Below, piece after piece: positions 17,254-26,937 of a DNA stretch of 33,733 nt. Every line of letters begins with the position of its first letter. Position 1 is the first letter of the stretch. A program made the translations under genes and the position numbers. The stretch spans positions 1-33,733 of the forward strand of contig CAMTMX010000034.1 in assembly GCA_947073495.1 (NCBI GenBank), read 5' to 3'. The notes below the pieces were generated by a model. The model was not told the origin of the DNA. It did no database searches and worked only from the letters and a program-made list of their open reading frames with translations. Source of the stretch: an uncultured Porphyromonadaceae bacterium (GTDB lineage Bacteria; Bacteroidota; Bacteroidia; Bacteroidales; Muribaculaceae).

Positions 17254-17835
17254 TCAGTTACCATATCTCATTTCAATCACGTCCCAGTCTACGATATCCC
17301 ATAATTTGTGAAGATAATCAGTTCTGAGGTTTTGATAATCAAGATAATATGCATGTTCCCATACATCAAATACCATAATAGGTTTTAGCCCTTGAGTCAA
17401 TGGGTTTTCAGCATTCTTCCCCTGAATGATATATAGTTCATTTTCAGAATCAGATGCGAGCCAAACCCATCCTGATCCGAACAATGATGCGCCGGCTTCC
17501 TCAAATTTTCTTTTGAAATTATCAAGACTACCGAATTGATTGTCTATTTGCTTGCGTAATTCACCAGATGGTTCCTTGATCCCATCGGGAGAAAACTGGA
17601 AGAAATAGAATATGTGATTCCATGCCTGAGAGGCGTTGTTGAAAAGTTTCCCATCACTTTTGGCAATTATATCTTCTAATGCCATTCCATCGAATTCTGT
17701 TCCTTCGATTAGTTTGTTGAGGGTGTCGATATAGGCTTTCTCATGTTTCCCATAGTGATATTCTATTGTTATGGGAGAAATCACGGGTGCAAGGGCATCC
17801 TGTGCGTATGGTAACTTAGGTTGTGTGAATCTCAT
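17254..17835 (-). CDS. sodB: Superoxide dismutase, Fe/Mn family
   Basis: Converts superoxide to oxygen and hydrogen peroxide in the cytoplasm. The 193-residue length is normal. The metal ligands are all present: His27 (EYHYGKH), His74 (QAWNHIFYF), Asp157 and His161 (VFDVWEHAYYLDY). Bacteroides homologues of this type are cambialistic, taking Fe anaerobically and Mn aerobically; which metal is used here cannot be read from the sequence. A terminator precedes it (thi operon) and another follows it, so it is monocistronic. The start MRFTQPKLPYAQDALAP is the family N-terminus. I did not find a clear consensus promoter in the 65 bp upstream. Confidence 0.96.
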   Translation of the reverse strand: MRFTQPKLPYAQDALAPVISPITIEYHYGKHEKAYIDTLNKLIEGTEFDGMALEDIIAKSDGKLFNNASQAWNHIFYFFQFSPDGIKEPSGELRKQIDNQFGSLDNFKRKFEEAGASLFGSGWVWLASDSENELYIIQGKNAENPLTQGLKPIMVFDVWEHAYYLDYQNLRTDYLHKLWDIVDWDVIEMRYGN

Positions 17836-17904
17836 ATTGTAAAATTAAATTGGTTTCTTAATTATAACACAAAAAAAGCTTTAATGTTTTGATAACAGTA
17901 TTAC

Positions 17905-18007
17905 AAAAAATGCAAGTAGTTTTTTTTACTCCTTGCATTTTGAATTACACTTAGTGTTTGTAATGAGGTAGATTTGCCATCAATTCAATTATAGTGTGGA
18001 ATTGATG
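17905..18007 (-). terminator. Terminator region at the end of the thi operon
   Basis: Two hairpins follow the thiH stop. The first pairs CATCAATTC (17979-17987) with GAATTGATG (17999-18007) and has no T-run. The second pairs AAAATGCAAG (17907-17916) with CTTGCATTTT (17932-17941) and continues on the minus strand as TTTTTTG, so it is the better intrinsic terminator. Together they separate thiH from sodB. Confidence 0.75.
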
Positions 18008-18020
18008 AAGATTACTATTT

Positions 18021-20932
<2,912 letters not shown>

Positions 20933-21706
20933 TTAGTCGAGGAAGGATGTTAGGGGAGAAGTTGCTATTGCATGAGTCGACACTGCTCCTAAGCCGGCAT
21001 TATATGCCTCTCTGCCGGCTATGACTGCCTTACGGAATGCATCTGCCATTAAGACAGGATTTCCCGCTACTGCAATCGCTGTGTTTACAAGGACTGCATC
21101 TGCCCCCATCTCCATGGCGTCGGCGGCATGCGATGGAGCTCCAAGTCCTGCATCTACAATCACAGGAACGTTGCTTTGTTCTATTATTATTTCTAGTAAA
21201 TCTCTGGTAACGAGACCTTTGTTCGTACCTATGGGGGCGGCAAGCGGCATTACCGCTGCTGATCCTGCCTCTTCAAGAAGTTTGCAAAGCACAGGGTCCG
21301 CTTGAATGTAGGGTAGTACGGTAAATCCATCGGACGCGAGTTCTTCGGTTGCCTTAAGGGTTTCGATAGGGTCAGGCATAAGATATTTTGGGTCAGGATG
21401 TATTTCAAGCTTTATGAAATTTGTTCCGAAAATCTCGCGGCTCATTTGGGCTGCCATCACTGCTTCTTTTGCATTTCTTACACCGGATGTGTTGGGTAAA
21501 AGTTGTACATGATCTCGGTTGATATGGGAAAGCATGTCATCGGTGGCTTCATTCATCATGTTTACGCGTTTCATTGCCACTGTGATCATTTGAGAGCCTG
21601 ATGCCTTTATGGCTTCAAGCATTATGTCGGATGAAGGGAATTTTCCTGTGCCTACGAAAAGTCGAGAGGAAAACTCCCTGTCTCCGATTTTAAGAATATC
21701 GTTCAT
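20933..21706 (-). CDS. thiG: Thiazole synthase ThiG
   Basis: A TIM-barrel enzyme that condenses 1-deoxy-D-xylulose 5-phosphate, ThiS thiocarboxylate and dehydroglycine into the thiazole phosphate. The 257-residue length matches the family. The Schiff-base lysine is Lys99 in [18 protein letters not shown]; phosphate-binding glycines occur in [11 protein letters not shown] and [27 protein letters not shown]. It sits between thiE and thiC; partners ThiS and ThiH are in the same operon. The spacer from thiE is 63 bp, the widest in the operon. Confidence 0.97.
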   Translation of the reverse strand: MNDILKIGDREFSSRLFVGTGKFPSSDIMLEAIKASGSQMITVAMKRVNMMNEATDDMLSHINRDHVQLLPNTSGVRNAKEAVMAAQMSREIFGTNFIKLEIHPDPKYLMPDPIETLKATEELASDGFTVLPYIQADPVLCKLLEEAGSAAVMPLAAPIGTNKGLVTRDLLEIIIEQSNVPVIVDAGLGAPSHAADAMEMGADAVLVNTAIAVAGNPVLMADAFRKAVIAGREAYNAGLGAVSTHAIATSPLTSFLD

Positions 21707-21769
21707 GAAAGTTATTATTTTTAATGATGTATTATGTTACATCAGTTTGTATATACATTTGTCAACATT

Positions 21770-22393
21770 TTATTCTGTTTTGGGGAATAAGGAAATAAAT
21801 CTCTCGGTTTCCTTTACAATGTCTTTTGCTTTTGCAATCGCTCCGCTAACAGCCACGCCGTTAACTCCTGCTTCAAGGAGAGGTAAGACATCGTCGTATT
21901 GTATACCCCCGACTGCCACATGCGGGATTTCGATATTCTTTTCAGCCATTTCATAGCATATCTTCCTTATACCTTCGATACCGAGGATAGGAGCAAGATT
22001 TTTCTTTGTTGTAGTATTTCTGTAAGGACCAATTCCATAATAGTCTATATCCAGGGAGCTGATTGCAATGATATCTGCAAGTGTGTTTGCAGTCACTCCA
22101 ATTACTGCTGCCGGACCAAGAATCATTCTTGCCTTGCTCGGCGGCATGTCTTCTTTTCCTAGATGCACACCACCGACATTGAGTTCTTTTGCAAGTTCCA
22201 CACGGTCATTGAGAATTAGGAACACCTCTTTCTCAATACATTTGGGCTTAATGGTTTCAACTACTTTTCTTATTTCATCATCAGGCGCATCTTTCATACG
22301 GATTTGGATCCATTTGCAGCCACCTTCGATGACGGCAAGAACCTGATCTTCGACAGGGACTTGACAATCGGTGTTTGTGATGAACTGAAGCAT
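21770..22393 (-). CDS. thiE: Thiamine-phosphate synthase ThiE
   Basis: Joins HMP pyrophosphate and thiazole phosphate to give thiamine monophosphate. The 207 residues form a TIM barrel with family motifs in order: WIQIRMKDA (about 30-38), the N/D/R site VFLILNDRVELAKELNVGGVHLGKEDMP, IGVTANTL, the pyrophosphate-binding YYGIGPYRNTTTKKN and the C-terminal GGIQYDDVLPLLEAGVNGVAVSGAI. All residues expected for catalysis appear present, so of the two ThiE-fold proteins here this is the genuine synthase. It starts 40 bp after the TenI-like gene. Confidence 0.94.
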   Translation of the reverse strand: MLQFITNTDCQVPVEDQVLAVIEGGCKWIQIRMKDAPDDEIRKVVETIKPKCIEKEVFLILNDRVELAKELNVGGVHLGKEDMPPSKARMILGPAAVIGVTANTLADIIAISSLDIDYYGIGPYRNTTTKKNLAPILGIEGIRKICYEMAEKNIEIPHVAVGGIQYDDVLPLLEAGVNGVAVSGAIAKAKDIVKETERFISLFPKTE

Positions 22394-22433
22394 ATATAAT
22401 TATTGGTTAAATGGTTGTTTTATAGAGATAATA

Positions 22434-22964
22434 TTATTTCCAAAAATATCCTAACATCGCAGCTCCGAAAAAGCCGGTTTGTCTTAAAACCGGAAATTTA
22501 GACGGAGTAACGCCTCCAAGAGCCACTACTTTTCTACCATTTAAATGAGATTTAATTATCTCAAGATCAAATGCAGATCGATAGCCGGCTTTTGAAATGG
22601 AATCAAAAATGGGGGAAAGGGTTATATAATCGTAATGCTCAGACTCTTCAAGTTGTTCAATACAATGACAGGATCTGCTTACGGATTTTGCTTTCGGGTG
22701 AGGAGTAGAGTTGCGGCTGTTTAGATGTACTCCAGCCAAGTTATATTGCTCGAGGAGATTAAAATGATCATGAAGTTTAAGTTTAGGATGCAATACCTCA
22801 GGTATTGAACTAATTAATTGGGCGGTAAGTTCAATCGTCCATTCCGGTTTACGGATATGGACAATGTCGACACCTCCATGTTTCAAGAGATGTGCGATCT
22901 TCTGGCTTTCATTGGGAATTGCTTCCGGAGATGTTATCGCCACTATGAATAACCCCTCTCTCAT
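22434..22964 (-). CDS. tenI: ThiE/TenI-fold protein, probable thiazole tautomerase
   Basis: A second, shorter ThiE-fold protein of 176 residues between thiS and thiE. It keeps the barrel landmarks VDIVHIRKPEWT, AGVHLNSRN, YDYITLSPIFDSISKAGY and VVALGGVTPSKF. It lacks the N-D-R pyrophosphate site of true ThiE and the basic tail of the phosphate loop. His100 in SVSRSCHCIEQL is placed like the catalytic His of Bacillus TenI, the thiazole tautomerase that aromatises the ThiG product. Tautomerase is therefore my preferred role; a degenerate thiamine-phosphate synthase is the alternative. Its ATG shares a base with the thiS stop (TAATG), so the two are translationally coupled. Confidence 0.72.
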   Translation of the reverse strand: MREGLFIVAITSPEAIPNESQKIAHLLKHGGVDIVHIRKPEWTIELTAQLISSIPEVLHPKLKLHDHFNLLEQYNLAGVHLNSRNSTPHPKAKSVSRSCHCIEQLEESEHYDYITLSPIFDSISKAGYRSAFDLEIIKSHLNGRKVVALGGVTPSKFPVLRQTGFFGAAMLGYFWK

Positions 22965-23167
22965 TATCCGCCGAATGCAGCTGAAATTACAGTCACCCTG
23001 TCAAGATCGTGAAAAGTGGTTGTCTCCCACAGGGCTTTTTTTATGATTTTGTCATTGACAGCTATCGCTGTACCCGAAGGGTTAATCCCTTTCCATACAA
23101 CGAAATCCGCCACAGACATGCAGTCAGAGGGTAGGGTAGTCACTATATTGTTTAGTAATATATTCAT
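22964..23167 (-). CDS. thiS: Sulfur carrier protein ThiS
   Basis: A small ubiquitin-like protein whose C-terminal Gly is adenylated and then thiocarboxylated to donate sulfur to the thiazole. The 67 residues end in ISAAFGG with the required di-glycine, and AIAVNDKIIKKALWE is the usual central strand and helix. The start overlaps the thiD stop by 4 bp (ATGA) and its stop overlaps the next start by one base. It needs a ThiF-type adenylyltransferase, which is missing from this operon; the candidate is at 31518-32234. Confidence 0.95.
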   Translation of the reverse strand: MNILLNNIVTTLPSDCMSVADFVVWKGINPSGTAIAVNDKIIKKALWETTTFHDLDRVTVISAAFGG

Positions 23168-24012
23168 AATGCTTTTATTTTAGTTGTGTAATCGAGAACG
23201 TTTAAAGGTCCGTAGTTTGAAGCTCCGAAATCATAATCAATGCTTTTTGATATTATATCATTGATCATTGAACTTGCTTTAAAAAAGGCATTCCCTATTG
23301 TATTGTTCTTAGCGAGTTCTGATGCAAGAATAGAGGCATAGGTGCACCCTGTGCCATGTAGATTTTTACATACTATACGTTTTGAACGATACTTTCTGGG
23401 GGTGTCGGGATCTTCTTTTGAAACAAGGGTATCTACCAAAATGTTTCCAGAAAGATGTCCACCCTTTAATATTACAGCTTTGGATCTAAAGATCTTTAAT
23501 AATTCGGCTGCAATACCTTGCGTTGAACCATGATTGACGCAATCAAATGTTTTTCCAATGAAATATTCAGCTTCCTTTAGATTGGGGGTTACAACGTCAG
23601 ACAAAGGGAACAGTCTTGAAATCATTAGATCGGCTAACTTTGGCTTATTGCTTGAAAGGTCACCTCCGGCTGAAGAAGCAAGAACAGGGTCGACAACGAT
23701 TGGTATGGAAGACGGAAGTGTCTCAAGAAAGTCGGCTATGACTTCACAGTTATCAATTGATCCTATCATCCCAATTTTAACCGCATCGGGAATTATCTCT
23801 TCTGAGATTGCTTGTAACTGTGCTTTTAAGTCATGATAAGAAATCGGCAATATGTTTGCAACGCCCTTTGAATTTTGTGCAGTGACCGCTGTAACTACAC
23901 TCATGGCATAGACGCCGCAAGCGGCTGCTGCTCGGATATCCGCCTGTATACCTGCACCTCCTGTACAGTCAGAGCCTGCTATAGTCAGCAATGTTACCAG
24001 TTTTCTTTGCAT
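23164..24012 (-). CDS. thiD: Hydroxymethylpyrimidine/phosphomethylpyrimidine kinase
   Basis: Ribokinase-fold kinase that phosphorylates HMP and HMP phosphate to the pyrophosphate used by ThiE. With the start at 24012 it has 282 residues. It begins LVTLLTIAGSDCTGGAGIQADIRAA (substrate site), has VVDPVLASSAGGDL near 107-119, and the anion hole GTGC with catalytic Cys223 at 220-223. An in-frame ATG at 24057 is rejected: it lies upstream of the terminator hairpin of the riboswitch, so translation from it would run through that hairpin, and its extra 15 residues are not seen in the family. It is the first gene of the thi operon. Confidence 0.95.
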   Translation of the reverse strand: MQRKLVTLLTIAGSDCTGGAGIQADIRAAAACGVYAMSVVTAVTAQNSKGVANILPISYHDLKAQLQAISEEIIPDAVKIGMIGSIDNCEVIADFLETLPSSIPIVVDPVLASSAGGDLSSNKPKLADLMISRLFPLSDVVTPNLKEAEYFIGKTFDCVNHGSTQGIAAELLKIFRSKAVILKGGHLSGNILVDTLVSKEDPDTPRKYRSKRIVCKNLHGTGCTYASILASELAKNNTIGNAFFKASSMINDIISKSIDYDFGASNYGPLNVLDYTTKIKAL

Positions 24013-24024
24013 TGTCAAAATAAT

Positions 24025-24054
24025 AAAAAATCGGTCACGCCTGATGCTGACCGA
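24025..24054 (-). terminator. Riboswitch expression-platform terminator before thiD
   Basis: TCGGTCA and TGACCGA (plus-strand arms 24031-24037 and 24048-24054) form a 7-bp stem with a 10-nt loop, followed on the minus strand by ATTTTTTATTATT. It ends 12 nt before the thiD start, between the TPP aptamer and the operon, exactly where a transcription-attenuation terminator is expected. Confidence 0.75.
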
Positions 24055-24076
24055 CAATATCCGAATTGCAAAGAAA

Positions 24077-24111
24077 AAGAGTTGACTTGATATAAAGAGT
24101 TTACTTGATAT
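24077..24111. repeat. Two tandem 17-bp repeats between riboswitch aptamer and terminator
   Basis: AAGAGTTGACTTGATAT (24077-24093) and AAGAGTTTACTTGATAT (24095-24111) differ at one base with an 18-bp period; a partial third unit AAGAGAAG abuts the aptamer. They fill most of the linker between aptamer and terminator, so repeat number would change the length of the linker. Confidence 0.75.
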
Positions 24112-24116
24112 TAAGA

Positions 24117-24205
24117 GAAGCTCCCTTCATCGGTATTATCCGCATCAGGTTCACAGGGTATAATCTCAGCCGGGACAAATAATTTGTCCGAAGCACCCCT
24201 GCTTC
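24117..24205 (-). ncRNA. TPP riboswitch (THI element)
   Basis: The minus strand carries the conserved aptamer in order: GAAGC (5' P1, 24205-24201), GGGGTGC, a variable stem GGACAAAT/ATTTGTCC (24173-24189), the pyrimidine-sensing CTGAGA (24169-24164), ACCC, ACCTGAT (24150-24144), GGATAATACCG (24141-24131), GAAGGGAG and GCTTC (3' P1, 24121-24117). The match to the TPP class is nearly complete. It leads the seven-gene thi operon. With ligand bound the downstream terminator should form; without it ACCGATG in the aptamer 3' half could pair with TGTCGGT of the terminator as an anti-terminator (inference). Confidence 0.95.
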
Positions 24206-24210
24206 ATCGG

Positions 24211-24242
24211 CAAAATTAATTCAAATAATTTAATTGTGCAAA
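24211..24242 (-). promoter_or_regulatory. Consensus Bacteroidota promoter of the thi operon
   Basis: On the minus strand TTTG (24242-24239), a 20-bp spacer and TAATTTTG (24218-24211) match the -33/-7 consensus at every fixed position. Transcription should begin near 24204, which coincides with the first bases of the riboswitch P1 stem, so the transcript would have essentially no extra 5' sequence. Confidence 0.8.
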
Positions 24243-24277
24243 TTATTTTTATTGATATTTACTTGTTAATTGATTAA

Positions 24278-24285
24278 TAAATTTG
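24278..24285 (+). promoter_or_regulatory. Possible -7 box for corA
   Basis: TAAATTTG on the plus strand matches TAnnTTTG; a convincing -33 TTTG at the right distance is not present (ATTG is 23 bp upstream). It would give a leader of about 105 nt for corA. Confidence 0.25.
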
Positions 24286-24395
24286 AGAGGATTGTCGGTA
24301 AAACTGTTTGGAGTATGCATATGTTTACTATAAAAGTTAACGTTGCCGATTAATCTCTTAATAGGATGCATCGGTTTGGTTTATTAGATTCCACA

Positions 24396-25316
24396 ATGAG
24401 ACAGTATTATTATAGTGATAAAGGGTTTCGTGAATGCGGCTCGTCATTGAATGCGGCATGGATTGATATAATCACTCCTGATGCAGATGATGTGAGATAT
24501 CTCATAAAAGAGGAGAATGTCCCTGCCATTTTGCTTGAATATCTTGAAGATAAAGATGAACGCCCTCGTGTCGAAAGAAATGGAGAATGGTTGATGACCA
24601 TTGTTAGAATACCTATTCAAAATAACAATGGGGTCATGCCTTATGCAACTGTTCCTATGGGTATTATCAGTAGGGCGTCGGATAAAATAATTACTGTATG
24701 TTATCATGAAAATGACTTGACGAAGATATTTGCCATTCACACATGTCAGAAAAATGTTCAGATAAATAATATTTCAGATTTTACTTTAAGAATGTTTTAC
24801 ACGACGGCTAACAGATATCTTGATTTTTTGAGGGATATGTATAATTATGTTGTAGGATCTGAAAAGTCATTAAGTAATTCTGTGGCAAACGACAACTTAA
24901 AACAATTGATGAATTTACAAAAATCATTGGTATTTTTCAACACCTCCCTAAAAGGGGATGTCCTTGTGCTTGAAAGAATACAAAAGATTTATGAACAAGA
25001 GGTTGACGAAGACTTTGCAGAGGATGTAGATATAGAAATGCGCCAGGCAGACACAACCGTTGGAATTTATAGCGATATCTTAAAAGCCACCATGGATTCT
25101 TATGCCTCGATAATATCAAATAATCTAAATAATGTGATGAAAAGGATGTCGGGTCTTTCAATTATCCTGATTGTGCCTACATTTGTAGCATCTCTTTACG
25201 GAATGAATGTCAATATACTATTGACTTCAAAATATTCTTTCTGGATTGTACTCGGCATAGCGGCAGTGTTGACCACCATAGCTTTCGTATGTCTGCGCAG
25301 ATTGAAATGGATTTGA
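24396..25316 (+). CDS. corA: CorA-family magnesium/divalent cation transporter
   Basis: A pentameric inner-membrane channel for Mg2+ and possibly Co2+ or Ni2+. With the start at 24396 it has 306 residues: a large cytoplasmic alpha/beta domain, a long helical stalk about 155-250, and two C-terminal membrane segments, about 252-268 and 282-300, with the selectivity signature YGMN, GMN at 269-271. A start at 24366 would add ten residues; I prefer the second because the family N-terminus begins M-R-x-Y-x-Y. It is divergent from the thi operon, convergent with plsC (40 bp apart), and stands alone. The basic tail RRLKWI after the last helix is typical. Confidence 0.92.
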   Translation: MRQYYYSDKGFRECGSSLNAAWIDIITPDADDVRYLIKEENVPAILLEYLEDKDERPRVERNGEWLMTIVRIPIQNNNGVMPYATVPMGIISRASDKIITVCYHENDLTKIFAIHTCQKNVQINNISDFTLRMFYTTANRYLDFLRDMYNYVVGSEKSLSNSVANDNLKQLMNLQKSLVFFNTSLKGDVLVLERIQKIYEQEVDEDFAEDVDIEMRQADTTVGIYSDILKATMDSYASIISNNLNNVMKRMSGLSIILIVPTFVASLYGMNVNILLTSKYSFWIVLGIAAVLTTIAFVCLRRLKWI

Positions 25317-25336
25317 TCTGATGAGAAAATAATCTG

Positions 25337-25370
25337 CAATCATTCAAAATTCAACATCAATCATTCAAAA
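25337..25370. repeat. 13-bp direct repeat across the corA/plsC junction
   Basis: CAATCATTCAAAA occurs at 25337-25349 and 25358-25370, a 21-bp period. The second copy encodes the last residues and stop of plsC, so a small local duplication at its 3' end is the simplest explanation. No terminator was found in this 40-bp convergent gap. Confidence 0.5.
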
Positions 25371-26118
25371 ATTGTCTGCGTCCCAGGCTTTCTCCTTTAT
25401 CTGCTGGGGGTAGAGACGATTCAATCTCTTCACGACATTGAGCCATGAGTTTCTTGGTATTGAAACCTCTCTCTCCGGGATAGATAGGTTTGTGTATTGT
25501 CATGGTGATACGGCAAGGGGTCACATTGTAGTTGAATCTTGGCATGGCTTTAAAACTGCCGTCGATTGTGATGGGCACGACAGGCAATTTAAATTCGCCG
25601 GCAAGCATGAAAGCCCCTCGTTTGAAAGGTATCATTTTTCCATCCCAGCTTCTGCTTCCTTCAGGAAAGATCACTAAAGACATTCCGTCTTTCAGAGTAT
25701 CTTCAGCTTTCTCTATAGTGTGTTTGATAGCAGCAATATTTGAGTCGTCCACAAAAATGTGATGCGCACGGCGACATGCCGCACCAACCATGAAAATTTC
25801 TTCAAGGCTTTTCTTCATGAGCCATTTGAAATTATGGTTCAGATATCCATAAATTGAAAAAATATCAAACGCACCCTGGTGATTCGCCACAAAAATATAT
25901 GATGTGTTTTTATCTATATTCTCACGACCTACCACCTTAACTCTTACAAACATCAGCCAACATGTAAAACGCGACCAAAGGTGAGGCGGATAATATCCCC
26001 ACCAATGTGTGCCGAAAATAAGAGACCCGAGACTCGTGACGAGAGCGGTAAAAAAAGTTGCTACGATGAAGATAGGGGCTGCTATCAGCCATTGATAGAT
26101 AAAAAACAAAGCTTTCAT
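25357..26118 (-). CDS. plsC: 1-acyl-sn-glycerol-3-phosphate acyltransferase (PlsC family)
   Basis: A membrane-associated acyltransferase making phosphatidic acid from lysophosphatidic acid. Of 253 residues, an N-terminal hydrophobic segment is at about 7-35. The catalytic HX4D is His80-Asp85 in FVANHQGAFD, motif III is FPEGSRSWDG (near 163), and a further block PVVPITIDGS follows. The start at 26118 matches the family N-terminus but lies only 11 bp beyond a 58-bp palindrome that looks like the rprY terminator, so its promoter must overlap that palindrome or the gene depends on read-through. The specificity (glycerol phosphate versus another lyso-lipid) cannot be decided from the sequence. Confidence 0.9.
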   Translation of the reverse strand: MKALFFIYQWLIAAPIFIVATFFTALVTSLGSLIFGTHWWGYYPPHLWSRFTCWLMFVRVKVVGRENIDKNTSYIFVANHQGAFDIFSIYGYLNHNFKWLMKKSLEEIFMVGAACRRAHHIFVDDSNIAAIKHTIEKAEDTLKDGMSLVIFPEGSRSWDGKMIPFKRGAFMLAGEFKLPVVPITIDGSFKAMPRFNYNVTPCRITMTIHKPIYPGERGFNTKKLMAQCREEIESSLPPADKGESLGRRQFLND

Positions 26119-26129
26119 GTTGCAAATTT

Positions 26130-26187
26130 AATAAAATGAAATGAAAAAAGGACACTCGAGAGTGTCCTTTTTTCATTTCATTTTATT
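26130..26187. terminator. 58-bp perfect palindrome, probable bidirectional terminator after rprY
   Basis: Arms of 28 bp (26130-26157 and 26160-26187) are fully complementary around a 2-nt centre. The GC-rich core GGACACTC/GAGTGTCC is flanked by A6/T6 and further A/T pairing, so on either strand the core is followed by TTTTTTC. It starts 10 bp past the rprY stop and ends 11 bp before the plsC start codon. Confidence 0.85.
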
Positions 26188-26197
26188 AAAAATTTTT

Positions 26198-26911
26198 TTA
26201 TTCCTGAGAGGATACCTGTCCTTCCGGAGCTATCAGTTTGTAACCTTTGCCATGAATATTGATGATCTCAATATTAGGATCGTCTTTCAATAGCTTGCGG
26301 AGTTTGGTAATGTAGACGTCCATACTCCGTGCATTGAAATAATTATCGTCTATCCAGATTGATTTGAGTGCAAAATTACGTTCAAGGATTTCATTGATAT
26401 GCGAACATAGAAGAGCGAGAAGCTCAGACTCTTTTGTGGTGAGTTTCTGGGTCTTGTCGTCAGCAATCAGCACTTGCTTTTGAGTATCGAAAGTGTATTT
26501 CCCGATTTTATAAAGCGTGATTTCTTTGTCTTTCTTTCCTTTCACACGACGAAGTATGGCGCCAATACGGAACACAAGTTCTTCCATCGAGAAAGGTTTT
26601 GTGATATAGTCGTCAGCTCCAAGTTTGAACCCTTCAAGCACATCTTCTTTGAGAGCCTTTGCCGTAAGGAAAATGATCGGCACTTCGCTGTTGACATTCC
26701 TGATTTCCTGGGCGAGAGTAAATCCGTCTTTTTTAGGCATCATCACGTCGAGCACACAAAGGTCGTATTTACCTTTAAGAAACGCCTTATATCCTTTTTC
26801 TCCATCGGGATAGAGGTCGGCATTGAAGCCTTTTGCTTGCAAGAACTCTCTCAGCAGCATACCGAGGTTCTCATCATCCTCGCAGAGCAATATTTTCAAT
26901 TTGTCGTCCAT
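26198..26911 (-). CDS. rprY: OmpR-family response regulator RprY
   Basis: A two-component DNA-binding response regulator. Of 237 residues, the receiver domain is 1 to about 125 with the acidic pocket Glu11-Asp12-Asp13, phospho-acceptor Asp55 (CVLDVMMPKKDG) and the switch Thr/Lys in FLTAK and ITKPFS. The winged-helix domain about 135-230 includes TTKESELLALLCSH and the recognition segment ARSMDVYITKLRKLL. The overall sequence resembles Bacteroides RprY, an essential or near-essential regulator in related species. It starts 26 bp after rprX and is followed by a palindromic terminator. Confidence 0.94.
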   Translation of the reverse strand: MDDKLKILLCEDDENLGMLLREFLQAKGFNADLYPDGEKGYKAFLKGKYDLCVLDVMMPKKDGFTLAQEIRNVNSEVPIIFLTAKALKEDVLEGFKLGADDYITKPFSMEELVFRIGAILRRVKGKKDKEITLYKIGKYTFDTQKQVLIADDKTQKLTTKESELLALLCSHINEILERNFALKSIWIDDNYFNARSMDVYITKLRKLLKDDPNIEIINIHGKGYKLIAPEGQVSSQE

Positions 26912-26937
26912 AGCTTTCTATATTTTAGTTCATATTA

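Noticed and set aside
24013-24057. Longer thiD start at an upstream in-frame ATG (24057)
   Set aside because: It would place the start codon upstream of and through the riboswitch terminator hairpin, and the added residues do not resemble ThiD N-termini.
24077-24111. Possible CRISPR or iteron array
   Set aside because: Only two units with no spacer, located in a riboswitch linker; it does not fit either.
24366-24395. Ten-residue N-terminal extension of corA
   Set aside because: The family N-terminus aligns with the second Met; the upstream codons look like leader sequence, though I cannot exclude it.
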